Assembly (NCBI GenBank): GCA_024398515.1
Contig: JAKSIZ010000002.1
Coordinates: forward strand, 87,333-151,332
Reading direction: 5' to 3'
Source of the DNA: Bacteroidaceae bacterium
GTDB taxonomy: Bacteria > Bacteroidota > Bacteroidia > Bacteroidales > Bacteroidaceae
DNA length: 64,000 bases
The notes under the pieces are model-generated. The model had not been told where the DNA came from. It made no database searches and was given only the letters and a program-made list of their open reading frames with translations. Position numbers and translations under genes: made by a program. This document shows, in pieces, positions 36,701 to 45,070 of this stretch. Each line of letters begins with the position of its first letter. Position 1 is the first letter of the stretch.

Positions 36701-36891
36701 TCCGCAACCTCTCTCTCGGTTACAATCTTCCAAAGGCTGTTTGCAAGAACATTGGCATTAGCAACTTGAAGGTTTACGTTCAAGGCAGAAACCTAGGAAA
36801 CATCTACTCTTCTGTTGACTTCTTGGATCTTGACTTAGGTTCAACTTATTACAACCGCGGATGTACTGTAGGTTTGCAAGTAGGCTTCTAA
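33787..36891 (+). CDS. SusC/RagA-family TonB-dependent transporter (pair 2)
   Basis: A 1034-residue outer-membrane protein. It has a signal peptide (ends AVSAQ), an N-terminal carboxypeptidase-D-like domain (TVSGSVVDENGEALIGVTV), a TonB-box region LVVVGYGTRKKSDVTGSL, a plug with SVDVLKDASSTAIYGSRGANG, and a barrel ending in a C-terminal Phe (VGLQVGF), as outer-membrane proteins do. It is divergent from pair 1 and 50 bp upstream of its SusD partner. No SusR-like, ECF-sigma or hybrid two-component regulator lies within the window. Confidence 0.95.
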   Translation: MSNLKIFRMVLALLFVSFTTAVSAQTVSGSVVDENGEALIGVTVALVKGNGGAISDIYGKFNVKAAPGDQLKFSYTGYKTKTLAAKNGMKVSLEPDAVGLEDLVVVGYGTRKKSDVTGSLAHVGEKELNTKPVSNAFEAMQGKIAGVDITSNQRPGELGSILIRGKRSINASSDPLYVVDGVPLQSGGIESLNPNDIESVDVLKDASSTAIYGSRGANGVVLITTKHGTAGKFQLNYNGSITFEKLVDKSPAMSASDYITWRRWAYYNSSPTSYTPGDQPDYTQDQSFFSGDEFALANVNKGWANGQWDGSLVDNTDWADMVTRTGVTHSHTISGSGGNDKMKGYFSFGYLDNKGTQKGQEYKRYNFTVATDIQATPWLKLGGSINGSWADQDYGFSRTGQVGTSSGPTDIYGAAKALPRYTVAYKDNGELITNPGGSVVNQYTCVDEWSKSTNNRQTFRALGSFYGLLDFGKITSALEGLTYKISFGPDFRHFRNGIFLSSQSANRNGGKNYASDAQSRYISWTLDNQIDWNRTFGDHTFGVTLLQTASQYNFEKIDTKAEAIPNENFLFYGLSQGIVDITDADTYKASIGNGLIESSMTSYMIRANYGYKNKYLLTVTGRWDGSSVLAAGHKWDFFPSAAIAWRADQEEFLKNIDWLHQLKVRVGVGTTGNSAVSPYGTLGNIQSFFVPFGATAVQAFATNEPYYTNNQVGMANKELGWEKTTQWNFGVDFAFLKGRVGGSIDIYTSRTNDLLYNMKIPTLTGFPNMMANAAKTKNFGVEVGLYGTPVKVAGFEWNTNLNFAYSKDEIVELANGKEDDIANKLFIGQSIGVFYGFENAGLWQEADKDEMAKFTKEKFSAGSVRPVDQNGDYVIDDKDRVILGNTVPRWTAGWTNTFTWKGLELTVELYGRFKYMISTGGEAQLGMYAQREIDYWRPDNTGAEWQKPVYNTAGGDSYAGLLGFKDASFIKLRNLSLGYNLPKAVCKNIGISNLKVYVQGRNLGNIYSSVDFLDLDLGSTYYNRGCTVGLQVGF

Positions 36892-36941
36892 CGGATTGAT
36901 GATTGAAATTTTATTGGTAAAATATTAAATAAGGAATCATT

Positions 36942-39056
36942 ATGAAAAAGATTATAAGTAAAATTGCTATATCAGCTTTGTTGTTGGCTGGCATGACAAC
37001 TGTTTCTTCTTGTGGTGACAGTTTCTTGGAAGAAAACAACAGACAAGCTTACAGCACCGCTTATTTTGAGACAGAACAAGGTATTACTGACTTGGCTACT
37101 GCTCTTTATGCTAATATCCGCTGGCACTTCGGTTACGAATGGGCATACGGTATTACCATTTATGGTTGTGATGAGTTTACAAGTGCTGCTGACCTTACGG
37201 CTGAGCCTTGGAACAATTATGATGGTCGTTTGAACCCATTAGACTGTACGGCTGAACTTGGTGCAGCCAACAAGAACTGTCCTCCTGTGTCAGGTCTTTG
37301 GGACCAGATGTATTATGGTATTTCCACAGCAAATACATTGATAGGAAGTGCAGACCAAATCTCTGATGCAAACGTTCGTCAGACTTGTCTTGGCGAGGCT
37401 TATTTCCTCAGAGGATATAACTACTATCGCCTGTTTGCTCAGTACGGCGCAGTCGTTCTCCAACTTAAAGCTTTAGATGCTCCAGTTACAACCTTCACTC
37501 GTGCAACAGAAGAAGAAGTCCTCAACTCTGTAATCAGCGACTTTGAGCAGGCTTATCAGATGCTGCCAGAGGAAAGTTCACGTGGCGTAGGCGGTTGGAA
37601 CAAATATACTGCTGCTCACTTCTTAGCTAAGGCTCTCTTGTTCCGTCAGTCAGAACGTTGTGCATCTTGGAATGCAAATTATAAGGCTGAAACCGACCTC
37701 AACAGAGTTATTTCTCTTTGTGACGAGGTTATCAAGGCTCATCCTCTTACCAGTGACTATAACGACCTTTATGCTCGTTGGACTGGTATTGACTGCAAAC
37801 AGGAGGCTAACTCTGAAATCCTTATGTGTGCTCAGCACTCTTCTGATACTTATGCAGGACGTTTCGGCAACCGTACTTACAACTATTTCAACCCTCAGTT
37901 CTCTAACTTCTCAGGTGGTTTCGTTCAGCGTGGACAGTATATCGGTGGTATGGACTTCCAGCGTTGTCGTCCTAACGAGTATGCTTACATAGTATTCGAC
38001 AATGTAAACGACTCTCGTATGTGGAAGACTTTCAAGACTGTCTATGGTTATAACAACTATCAGACTAATGAAAAAATGCAGACACTTGGTTGCCCTGCTG
38101 GTGCTGAACCTGCACTTGGAGACCCTGGAATCATGTTTATCCTGAATACGAAGGCATACGATCCTAACTGCGGAACATACGGCAACGGTACGGAATCACA
38201 CACATTTGTCAACTCTGAGAACGGCAAATGGGTGCCAAATGTTGTGGCTGTCTATGAAAAAGGCAACTACGTTATGGACCAGCACGGTATGAGCAAGAAC
38301 CCTGCAACATGTAACTTCTTCTGCGGTATCAACAAGACCGACGACGGTACTCGTACTGCTGAAAAGGGTGATTCACACCGCGACGTAATCATGGCACGTA
38401 CTGGTGAGACTGTCCTTGTCAAGGCTGAAGCTCAGGTTCGCTTGGGTAAGTATGAAGAAGCTATCGCTACTGTCAACACACTTCGTGCACGTGCTCAGTG
38501 GAAGAATGGTGAAGACCGTTCATTCTACACGGATGGTACTATGGCATTTGCCAAGGAGTTTGGCGGTGATGCTGACAATACAACGGCTTCTGCTGTACTC
38601 GGAAAGTGCATAAACGCTGCTGGTGCTAAGATGACAAACCTTGAAGCTTGCCGCGTATCGTTCCTCCAGAGAAACACTTATTACCTCTCTACAGGTATAG
38701 CTCCTACGACTGCACCTTCAAGCTTGCAGATTGTATCAAGCGACAACCTCCCTGCTGAGGACGTTGCAATACTCAATAAACTTGGCTGCACAGACAAGAA
38801 AGACAAGCTCATCAACTTCATCATGAACGAGCGCACTCGCGAACTTCTTGGCGAGTGGGACCGTTGGGAAGAACTCAGCCGCTGCAACTTGCTCGTTAAG
38901 CGTGCAAAGGCATTCAACCCACAGGCTGCTCCAAATGTTGCTGCGAAGCACAATCTCCGTCCAATCCCTCAGACATTCATCGACCAGCTGAAGGATGAAA
39001 GCGGCAACAACCTTTCTGATGCAGAAAAGGCTAAGTGGCAGAACCCTGAATACTAA
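36942..39056 (+). CDS. SusD/RagB-family nutrient-binding lipoprotein (pair 2)
   Basis: A 704-residue lipoprotein (lipobox VSSC, Cys24) with SusD features: an N-terminal helical region with EAYFLRGYNYYRLFAQYGAVVLQ, the motif VIMARTGETVLVKAEAQVRLG, and a C-terminal FIMNERTRELLGEWDRWEELSR followed by LRPIPQTFID. It is longer than most SusDs. It should form a complex with the upstream SusC. The substrate is unknown; pectin fragments are possible given the PL11 gene 8 kb away, but nothing links them directly. Confidence 0.93.
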   Translation: MKKIISKIAISALLLAGMTTVSSCGDSFLEENNRQAYSTAYFETEQGITDLATALYANIRWHFGYEWAYGITIYGCDEFTSAADLTAEPWNNYDGRLNPLDCTAELGAANKNCPPVSGLWDQMYYGISTANTLIGSADQISDANVRQTCLGEAYFLRGYNYYRLFAQYGAVVLQLKALDAPVTTFTRATEEEVLNSVISDFEQAYQMLPEESSRGVGGWNKYTAAHFLAKALLFRQSERCASWNANYKAETDLNRVISLCDEVIKAHPLTSDYNDLYARWTGIDCKQEANSEILMCAQHSSDTYAGRFGNRTYNYFNPQFSNFSGGFVQRGQYIGGMDFQRCRPNEYAYIVFDNVNDSRMWKTFKTVYGYNNYQTNEKMQTLGCPAGAEPALGDPGIMFILNTKAYDPNCGTYGNGTESHTFVNSENGKWVPNVVAVYEKGNYVMDQHGMSKNPATCNFFCGINKTDDGTRTAEKGDSHRDVIMARTGETVLVKAEAQVRLGKYEEAIATVNTLRARAQWKNGEDRSFYTDGTMAFAKEFGGDADNTTASAVLGKCINAAGAKMTNLEACRVSFLQRNTYYLSTGIAPTTAPSSLQIVSSDNLPAEDVAILNKLGCTDKKDKLINFIMNERTRELLGEWDRWEELSRCNLLVKRAKAFNPQAAPNVAAKHNLRPIPQTFIDQLKDESGNNLSDAEKAKWQNPEY

Positions 39057-39095
39057 TCCGTAAGGAATAGGTAAAACATCCAACATAATCAAGGG

Positions 39096-39126
39096 GCCTC
39101 GATTGAGTTCGAGGCTCTTTTTTTTG
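39096..39126 (+). terminator. Terminator of the forward susC-susD operon
   Basis: GCCTCGA (39096-39102) pairs with TCGAGGC (39109-39115), followed by a run containing nine Ts. Confidence 0.85.
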
Positions 39127-39198
39127 CGCCAAAAAAACGCAAATACATGCATTACACGACACCATGCGGACGTATTCTCATTGTGACATCAGCGTAAG

Positions 39199-39314
39199 CG
39201 TTGCCCAAGACGACCTTTATACTTCGAAAAAAACTGTAGCAGTTTTCGATCGAATACTGTAGCAGTTTTCAAGTGAAAACTGCTACAGTTTTTCTGAAAG
39301 TATAAGCATCGTTC
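39199..39314. repeat. Triple-palindrome element E (class III)
   Basis: Palindromes AAAACTG-TAG-CAGTTTT (39230-39246), AATACTG-TAG-CAGTTTT (39253-39269) and AAAACTG-CTA-CAGTTTT (39276-39292) have 6-bp spacers and a 23-bp period. Flanks at 8 bp read TATAAAGG on the left (as its complement, 39214-39221) and TATAAGCATCGTTC on the right (39301-39314). Further left, CGTTGCCCAA (39199-39208) matches the outer repeat of element C. The gap 39057-39437 holds this, the terminator and a promoter. Confidence 0.9.
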
Positions 39315-39400
39315 TCGACAAGCCATTCGAACAATCGGGGCAAAACATACTTTTTTGAAAGAAAAATATAAAATATGTTTAGTATTTTTATTTTTTTGCG

Positions 39401-39408
39401 TAACTTTG
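39401..39408 (+). promoter_or_regulatory. -7 box for the 110-residue lipoprotein
   Basis: TAACTTTG, with a near -33 box TTTA at 39378-39381 (19-bp spacing). Confidence 0.65.
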
Positions 39409-39437
39409 CACTATGAGTTGACAATGACCGTAAAAAC

Positions 39438-39770
39438 ATGAAGAAAAGTCGAAACATCTGCCGCAGTATTTATCTCGCAACATGCTTGTGTGCAGGCATG
39501 GCACTGTTGCCGTCGTGCAGCAAACCGCAGAGTGCGTATTACGAAAAAATTGATGGCGAACCGCAAATAGACTTCATTGAGTTTATGAACGACTCCGTAG
39601 TGCGTTACATTGCGCCTGGACCATTGGAAATGCGTAGCAAATACACAGAGGCCAATGGCGTGATAACCGTGTATGTCGCACCGCTCTCAACGGCAAAACT
39701 AACGCGTATTGACGGGAATACTTTGCAGGGAAGTGTACCTTTCTTCGAAGGAACATGGAAAAGAAAATAA
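39438..39770 (+). CDS. Small lipoprotein of unknown function
   Basis: A 110-residue lipoprotein with lipobox LPSC (Cys27). The mature part, about 80 residues, is predicted to be beta-rich (VVRYIAPGPLEMRSKY, GVITVYVAP, GSVPFFEGTWKRK), perhaps a small lipocalin-like or sandwich fold. I recognise no family. It has its own promoter and is monocistronic, ahead of gdhA. Confidence 0.7.
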   Translation: MKKSRNICRSIYLATCLCAGMALLPSCSKPQSAYYEKIDGEPQIDFIEFMNDSVVRYIAPGPLEMRSKYTEANGVITVYVAPLSTAKLTRIDGNTLQGSVPFFEGTWKRK

Positions 39771-39800
39771 TACATGAACCTAAAAAAAAATGGTAAAACC

Positions 39801-39831
39801 ATTGCAGATATAAAAAAAATCATTACCTTTG
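39801..39831 (+). promoter_or_regulatory. Promoter of gdhA
   Basis: ATTG (39801-39804), 19 bp, then TACCTTTG (39824-39831), with an ~80-nt leader before the ATG. Confidence 0.72.
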
Positions 39832-39912
39832 TATCGTGTTGCAAAGTGACACGTATGAAGGTATAAAGGTAACAGTTAATAGATTTTTTAACTTATAAAG
39901 TAACAAAAAGTT

Positions 39913-41250
39913 ATGGAAATTCAGAAAATTTTAGCTCAGCTTGAGGCTAAGCACCCAGGAGAAAAAGAATTCCTGCAGGCAGTAAAGGAGGTATTGGTTT
40001 CTATCGAAGATGTTTACAACCAGCATCCAGAGTTTGAAAAGGCAAAGATCATTGAGCGCCTCGTAGAACCAGAACGTATCATTACATTCCGCGTTCCATG
40101 GGTTGACGACAATGGCGAAGTACAGGTAAACATCGGTTATCGCGTACAGTTTAACTCAGCTATCGGCCCTTACAAGGGAGGACTTCGTTTCCACCAGAGC
40201 GTGAACCTCAGCATTCTGAAGTTCCTTGGCTTTGAACAGACATTCAAGAACTCGTTGACTACACTGCCAATGGGCGGCGGTAAGGGTGGTTCTGACTTCT
40301 CTCCACGCGGTAAGAGCGATGCAGAAATCATGCGTTTCTGCCAGGCTTTCATGAGCGAATTGTTCCGTTACATCGGTCCTGAAGTTGACGTTCCAGCTGG
40401 TGATATAGGCGTTGGCGCACGTGAAATAGGTTATCTCTTCGGTCAGTATAAGAAGCTCACTCGCGATTGGAGTGGCGTTCTCACTGGTAAGGGACTTGAA
40501 TATGGTGGTTCACTTGTTCGTCCGGAGGCAACAGGATTTGGTAGTCTTTACTTCATTACGCAGATGTTGGCAACCAAGGGCATTGATATTAAGGGTAAGA
40601 CAGTGGCTATTTCAGGCTTCGGTAATGTTGCTTGGGGTGCTGCAACAAAGGCAACTCAACTCGGTGCCAAGGTCGTTACAATCTCTGGTCCTGATGGATA
40701 TATCTACGATGAGGCAGGACTTAACGAGGAAAAAATTGCTTATATGCTCGAACTTCGCTCAAGTGGCAACGATGTTTGTGCTCCATACGCAGAGAAATTT
40801 GCTGGTGCTAAGTTCTTCGCAGGCAAGAAACCTTGGGAGGTTAAGTGCGACATCGCAATACCTTGTGCTACTCAGAACGAGCTCAATGGCGACGATGCAA
40901 AGCAGTTGCTCGCTAATGGCGTGACTTGTGTAGGCGAAACTTCTAACATGGGATGTACTCCAGAGGCTATTGATGCATTTGTTGCAGCAAAGATTCTCTT
41001 CGCTCCTGGTAAGGCTGTAAATGCTGGTGGCGTTGCAACTTCTGGTCTTGAAATGAGCCAGAACGCTGGTCATATCTCTTGGACAGCAGAGGAAGTTGAC
41101 GCTCGTCTGCATGGTATCATGGAAGGAATCCACGCAGCTTGTGTTAAGTATGGTACTGAACCTGACGGTTATGTAAACTATGTGAAGGGTGCAAACATTG
41201 CAGGTTTCATGAAGGTTGCCGGTGCAATGATGGCTCAGGGCATTGTTTAA
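39913..41250 (+). CDS. gdhA: Glutamate dehydrogenase (NADP-type)
   Basis: A 445-residue enzyme interconverting 2-oxoglutarate plus ammonia and glutamate. It contains GPYKGGLRFHQSVN, the catalytic-Lys region PMGGGKGGSDFSPRGKS, DVPAGDIGVGAREIGYLFG, and the Rossmann motif SGFGNVAWGAA. Length and N-terminal extension fit the hexameric NADP-dependent, ammonia-assimilating type common in Bacteroidales. It is monocistronic, with its own promoter and a terminator, and codon use suggests high expression. Confidence 0.96.
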   Translation: MEIQKILAQLEAKHPGEKEFLQAVKEVLVSIEDVYNQHPEFEKAKIIERLVEPERIITFRVPWVDDNGEVQVNIGYRVQFNSAIGPYKGGLRFHQSVNLSILKFLGFEQTFKNSLTTLPMGGGKGGSDFSPRGKSDAEIMRFCQAFMSELFRYIGPEVDVPAGDIGVGAREIGYLFGQYKKLTRDWSGVLTGKGLEYGGSLVRPEATGFGSLYFITQMLATKGIDIKGKTVAISGFGNVAWGAATKATQLGAKVVTISGPDGYIYDEAGLNEEKIAYMLELRSSGNDVCAPYAEKFAGAKFFAGKKPWEVKCDIAIPCATQNELNGDDAKQLLANGVTCVGETSNMGCTPEAIDAFVAAKILFAPGKAVNAGGVATSGLEMSQNAGHISWTAEEVDARLHGIMEGIHAACVKYGTEPDGYVNYVKGANIAGFMKVAGAMMAQGIV

Positions 41251-41276
41251 TCCACGGATTATTGCATAATATATCA

Positions 41277-41302
41277 AAAGCCTCCAGCGATGGAGGCTTT
41301 TA
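41277..41302. terminator. Bidirectional terminator after gdhA
   Basis: AAAAGCCTCC-n6-GGAGGCTTTT is symmetric and lies between convergent genes. Confidence 0.88.
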
Positions 41303-41343
41303 TTGTAGGTGCTGTTCCGGCAATTTCAATCGCTGGTCCCACG

Positions 41344-43695
41344 TTATTTGACGAAAGAAACCGCCCCTTGTGAGCCCATGCCTTGCAGGTCGAATTGCAA
41401 GTCAACAGGGTGGTCGGGCGTATAGAATTCGATTTCCGTCTCGCCGTTGTCGCCGATTTCTATTCTCGGATTCCAGTAGATAGTGGTTCGCAAGTCGATG
41501 TTTGTCATCATCTTTTCCTCTTTTGTTTCGTACTTTGGCGAGTAGAACTCAACATCTTGTTTGTAACCAAAAAGCTCAACAACCTTTGTGGCAAAGGCGT
41601 GTTTACCCTTCTTTTCCTGTGGCCATGCGTCAGGCGACTTGAGTTTTATGATGATTACACCATTCTCGGTTGCTGCGCTTGTGTTTCCTTCGCTGTCGTT
41701 GAACATCATGGTCGCAGTGTTGAAACGCCTCAAGTATTCAATTCTTTCAATATCTTCCGGCAAAAGATCGTTGACGTATTCGCGTTCGTAAGGGAAGTCG
41801 TTGACATAGACAACGCCTGCAAATGTCTCACGCCCAAGTGCATCTACCGTCATTCGTGCGTTGAGCATATAGAAAATGTCTTCCATTGTTGCGCAACTTG
41901 AGAGCCTTTCGTCGTCGCATCCAATGCTCACGTCAGGTGTGATGCCGTATGGATTTACTGGTCTTTCGCGTTTGTGTCCCATGACTTCAAGGTCAGGCAA
42001 CTCTACGAGCCATTGTCTGTTCAGGTGGTTGTAGCGCATCTTTGCCGACCAACTTTCGTTTGTTTCGCCCGTATATTCCGGAAAAAGATTGTATGTCTTG
42101 CTGAACCTTGGTACATCTGGTTGGTTGATTTGAAGGTCCATGTACGATGTCTTTCCCTTATGGTTAAGCGCAGAAATGAGGAACTTTGTGCTGTCTGCAA
42201 ACACTATTCCGTCTATTTCAAATCGCCCTGACTCATTGAGATTGGCGATTTGAAGCATTCTCGGCTCTTTGCACATGATAAGCAATGACGGCGACTTCAT
42301 GTTCTTTTTCCAAAGTCCTCTTATCGTGCCAGTGATTGCTTGCGATTGTTCTATTGGATATTTGCACTGTGGTTGGACATTGTCTAACATCTTCGTAATG
42401 TCATAACGCCGCCATGCTTGGGTCAACATTAGGAGATCCAGGTCGAAATCTGTCTTTGTGTTAATGTTTTTGAAATAATACTGTGGCTGTTCGACACGGC
42501 CTTTCACTTCCGACGAGAGCATTAGTGAAGATACGATATTATCTTGGATTGTGTCGAAAGGTGCTGACTCCCGATCTGTTACAGATAGAGAATATAATCC
42601 TTTTGGTGCTTTAAGTTTGGCCCTTACGAGTGAGCGTGTATCTTTTTTGTTGTATTCTGATGTGACGAAACAAGTATCTTTCTCCTGTTGGCTACGAATG
42701 AAAATAGCCCGTTCGGCAATGATTTTGTTTGTATTCCTGTTGATTAAACTAATGAGTGTAACGCCCTCGTGGAAGTTGTTGAGTGGTATGCGAAACTCTT
42801 TCTTGTTGATACTTTCGCCCACGGCAATGTTCAGCGAGCCATGAATGACGAGTGAATAGTCATTCAGGTTTATGTCGGGAGTGTGAAGTGTTTCAATTAT
42901 CAAGTCGTTCTGATGCTGTACTACCGCCAGAGTCAAGCCCGAAGTCAAAGCGTCGGGAACCTTTTCGCGCAGTGTTTTACCCGTTGTATCTTTTGCTATT
43001 ATATAATAAGGTGTATTGGCGGTTGGCGTAATAGGTATGAATCCCATGCCTAAATGTTGTGATTTTTCCGTGCAGATTTCGTTTCCGGCTTCATCAATTA
43101 GAGTTACTTCAACATCTTTTCCCAACCCATCCTTTCCTATGGCTTTGAAGGCAACTTTCTGTGTTTTACCGACAATCAGGTTTCCTCCTTCTGGCATCAA
43201 ACTTATGCTGAAAGGGGCGTCGTATGTGTTTTTGCCTTTTTTCTCCTTATGTTCTTCTGTCGGAATAGTGTTAAATCCCTTTACCCTAATCTGTTTGCTG
43301 AAGAATTTGTCCTCTGAAAAGTTGCGCATATAGTTCGTATATGCCACAATCCGATAGGTTCCACTCGATGTTGCCAATGGGATTGGTATGCAATTTGCAT
43401 AGACGTAAAGCGAATCGGAAACAATCATCGAGTGTGAAATCGTGTGTCCAGTTTCCACATCAATAAGGTCAACATACATGTAATATGACAATAACGACTG
43501 CCGATTGGTTACAGCATTTGCCAAATATCCGCGAAACCAAATGCTGTCGCCTGCTATGTAGTTGCTCTTGTCGGTGTGAAGAAACACCTTTTCTTGCGGC
43601 ACGGCTTTGTAATATTCAATAATCTTTTTCGTGATATTTTGCGCCGAAACTGCCGCTGAAACAGCCAAGAATAATATGGAGATGATTATTCTCAT
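41344..43695 (-). CDS. Exported MG2-domain protein with TonB-plug-like region
   Basis: A 783-residue protein with a signal peptide (ends AVSAQ). The N-terminal half carries an MG2/alpha-2-macroglobulin-like beta-sandwich (VFLHTDKSNYIAGDSIWFRGYL, residues about 36-57). Further sandwich domains follow, and near residues 600-680 a segment resembles a TonB-receptor plug (FAGVVYVNDFPYEREYVNDL, then DIERIEYLRR). Proteins of this shape are common in Bacteroidetes and are located at the envelope, but no function is established. It ends in a carboxypeptidase-like or barrel-free domain. It is 7 bp downstream of the MFS gene, so it is probably in that operon. Confidence 0.75.
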   Translation of the reverse strand: MRIIISILFLAVSAAVSAQNITKKIIEYYKAVPQEKVFLHTDKSNYIAGDSIWFRGYLANAVTNRQSLLSYYMYVDLIDVETGHTISHSMIVSDSLYVYANCIPIPLATSSGTYRIVAYTNYMRNFSEDKFFSKQIRVKGFNTIPTEEHKEKKGKNTYDAPFSISLMPEGGNLIVGKTQKVAFKAIGKDGLGKDVEVTLIDEAGNEICTEKSQHLGMGFIPITPTANTPYYIIAKDTTGKTLREKVPDALTSGLTLAVVQHQNDLIIETLHTPDINLNDYSLVIHGSLNIAVGESINKKEFRIPLNNFHEGVTLISLINRNTNKIIAERAIFIRSQQEKDTCFVTSEYNKKDTRSLVRAKLKAPKGLYSLSVTDRESAPFDTIQDNIVSSLMLSSEVKGRVEQPQYYFKNINTKTDFDLDLLMLTQAWRRYDITKMLDNVQPQCKYPIEQSQAITGTIRGLWKKNMKSPSLLIMCKEPRMLQIANLNESGRFEIDGIVFADSTKFLISALNHKGKTSYMDLQINQPDVPRFSKTYNLFPEYTGETNESWSAKMRYNHLNRQWLVELPDLEVMGHKRERPVNPYGITPDVSIGCDDERLSSCATMEDIFYMLNARMTVDALGRETFAGVVYVNDFPYEREYVNDLLPEDIERIEYLRRFNTATMMFNDSEGNTSAATENGVIIIKLKSPDAWPQEKKGKHAFATKVVELFGYKQDVEFYSPKYETKEEKMMTNIDLRTTIYWNPRIEIGDNGETEIEFYTPDHPVDLQFDLQGMGSQGAVSFVK

Positions 43696-43702
43696 AGAAA
43701 AT

Positions 43703-45070
43703 TTATTGCCTTGGCATCAACAGTTTCAGTATTGTCCAACCCAAGAGATAGGCTATTCCGCACCAACAGAACAGTATCATATATCCCGCAGATTTGCCGA
43801 TGAAACCGAACAAATTCATGCTTGTCTCGTCAGCATAGACGATAATAAATCCCGCAGCCATGTTTAACCATGCGTTGCAAAAACCGCCAACAGTGCCGGA
43901 AATGCCCGTGATGGTTGCTGCCGACGACTTTGGAAAACGGTCGCCAATAACGGAAAACATGTTTGCACTCCAGCTTTGATGCGCTGCACCCAATACACCT
44001 ATTATAATAATAGGAGCCCAAGGCGTAGCGAGACTTTCGCCTGCAGGCTGTGCAAACAGGCCAAGAAGTGGTATGCAAGCAAAGATAAACATTGACCACA
44101 GATGGCTCTGGTATGCTGTCTTGCCTTGTCGAATAAACAGATTTGGCATCTTTCCACCGAAGATACTAAGCATCGTTATGAGGTAGAGAACGAATATAAG
44201 TGTCATCCCCTCTGGGTCTGTCGGCTTTATTCCAAATTGTGTGTTGAGATACATCGGTGTCCAAAACAGGAAAAACCACCATCCACCATCGCTGACGAAA
44301 CGGCAAAGCGACAATGCCCACGTCTCTCTCATCCGCAGAGCCTGAACGTATGTTAGCGGTTTTTCTTCGGTTTCATCGGTAGATTCTTGCGTTTGCGTCT
44401 CTGATTTTGGCTTTTTGTAAATGAAAATCCAAAGCCCCATCCAGACGTAACCCAACGCTCCGATTACGATGAAAGCCATTTCCCATCCCCAATATTTTGC
44501 TATCAGAGGAATGGCGAAAGGTGCAATGAGTGCTCCGATTGAGCATCCGCTATTGAAAATTGATGTGGCAAAAGCACGGTCTTTCGGCTCAAAATACTCT
44601 GCCGTCACCTTTATTGCTGCAGGGAAATTACCCGATTCGCCTATCGCCAGCAGGCATCGTGCACTGACAAACATCCATACGCTGACCGTTCCGATAGCCA
44701 AAGCCATCTTTGAACCAGCGGCAAGTTGCAGCATTTCCGGCGACTTGAGACTGTCAATTCCAAGCACCATCTGTGTTCCGATGCCGCATATAGCATGCAG
44801 ACATGCACCTGTGCTCCATATTCCGATAGCCCACAGATAACCTTTCTTGCTGCCTAACCAGTCGATAAACTTGCCTGCAAAGAACATTGCGATAGCATAT
44901 ACCATTGAGAAAATGCCCGTGATTGTGCCATACATCGTCTCGTCCCAATGGAATTCTTTTTCGATAAGGTTAGGGTAGGTGAGTGAAAGAACCTGACGGT
45001 CCAAATAGTTTACAGTGGTGGCAAAAAACAACATTCCGCATATAATCCACTTATAATTGCTCTTATTCAT
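43703..45070 (-). CDS. MFS transporter, hexuronate (ExuT/ACS) type
   Basis: A 455-residue inner-membrane protein with ~12 hydrophobic helices. The start KWIICGMLFFATTVNYLDRQVLSL and the motif LAIGESGNFPAAIKVTAEYF are typical of the anion:cation symporter branch that takes up hexuronates such as galacturonate. It overlaps the upstream URO-D-family gene by 8 bp. With a PL11 lyase gene divergently placed 1.9 kb away, uptake of pectin-derived uronides is plausible (inference). Confidence 0.85.
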   Translation of the reverse strand: MNKSNYKWIICGMLFFATTVNYLDRQVLSLTYPNLIEKEFHWDETMYGTITGIFSMVYAIAMFFAGKFIDWLGSKKGYLWAIGIWSTGACLHAICGIGTQMVLGIDSLKSPEMLQLAAGSKMALAIGTVSVWMFVSARCLLAIGESGNFPAAIKVTAEYFEPKDRAFATSIFNSGCSIGALIAPFAIPLIAKYWGWEMAFIVIGALGYVWMGLWIFIYKKPKSETQTQESTDETEEKPLTYVQALRMRETWALSLCRFVSDGGWWFFLFWTPMYLNTQFGIKPTDPEGMTLIFVLYLITMLSIFGGKMPNLFIRQGKTAYQSHLWSMFIFACIPLLGLFAQPAGESLATPWAPIIIIGVLGAAHQSWSANMFSVIGDRFPKSSAATITGISGTVGGFCNAWLNMAAGFIIVYADETSMNLFGFIGKSAGYMILFCWCGIAYLLGWTILKLLMPRQ

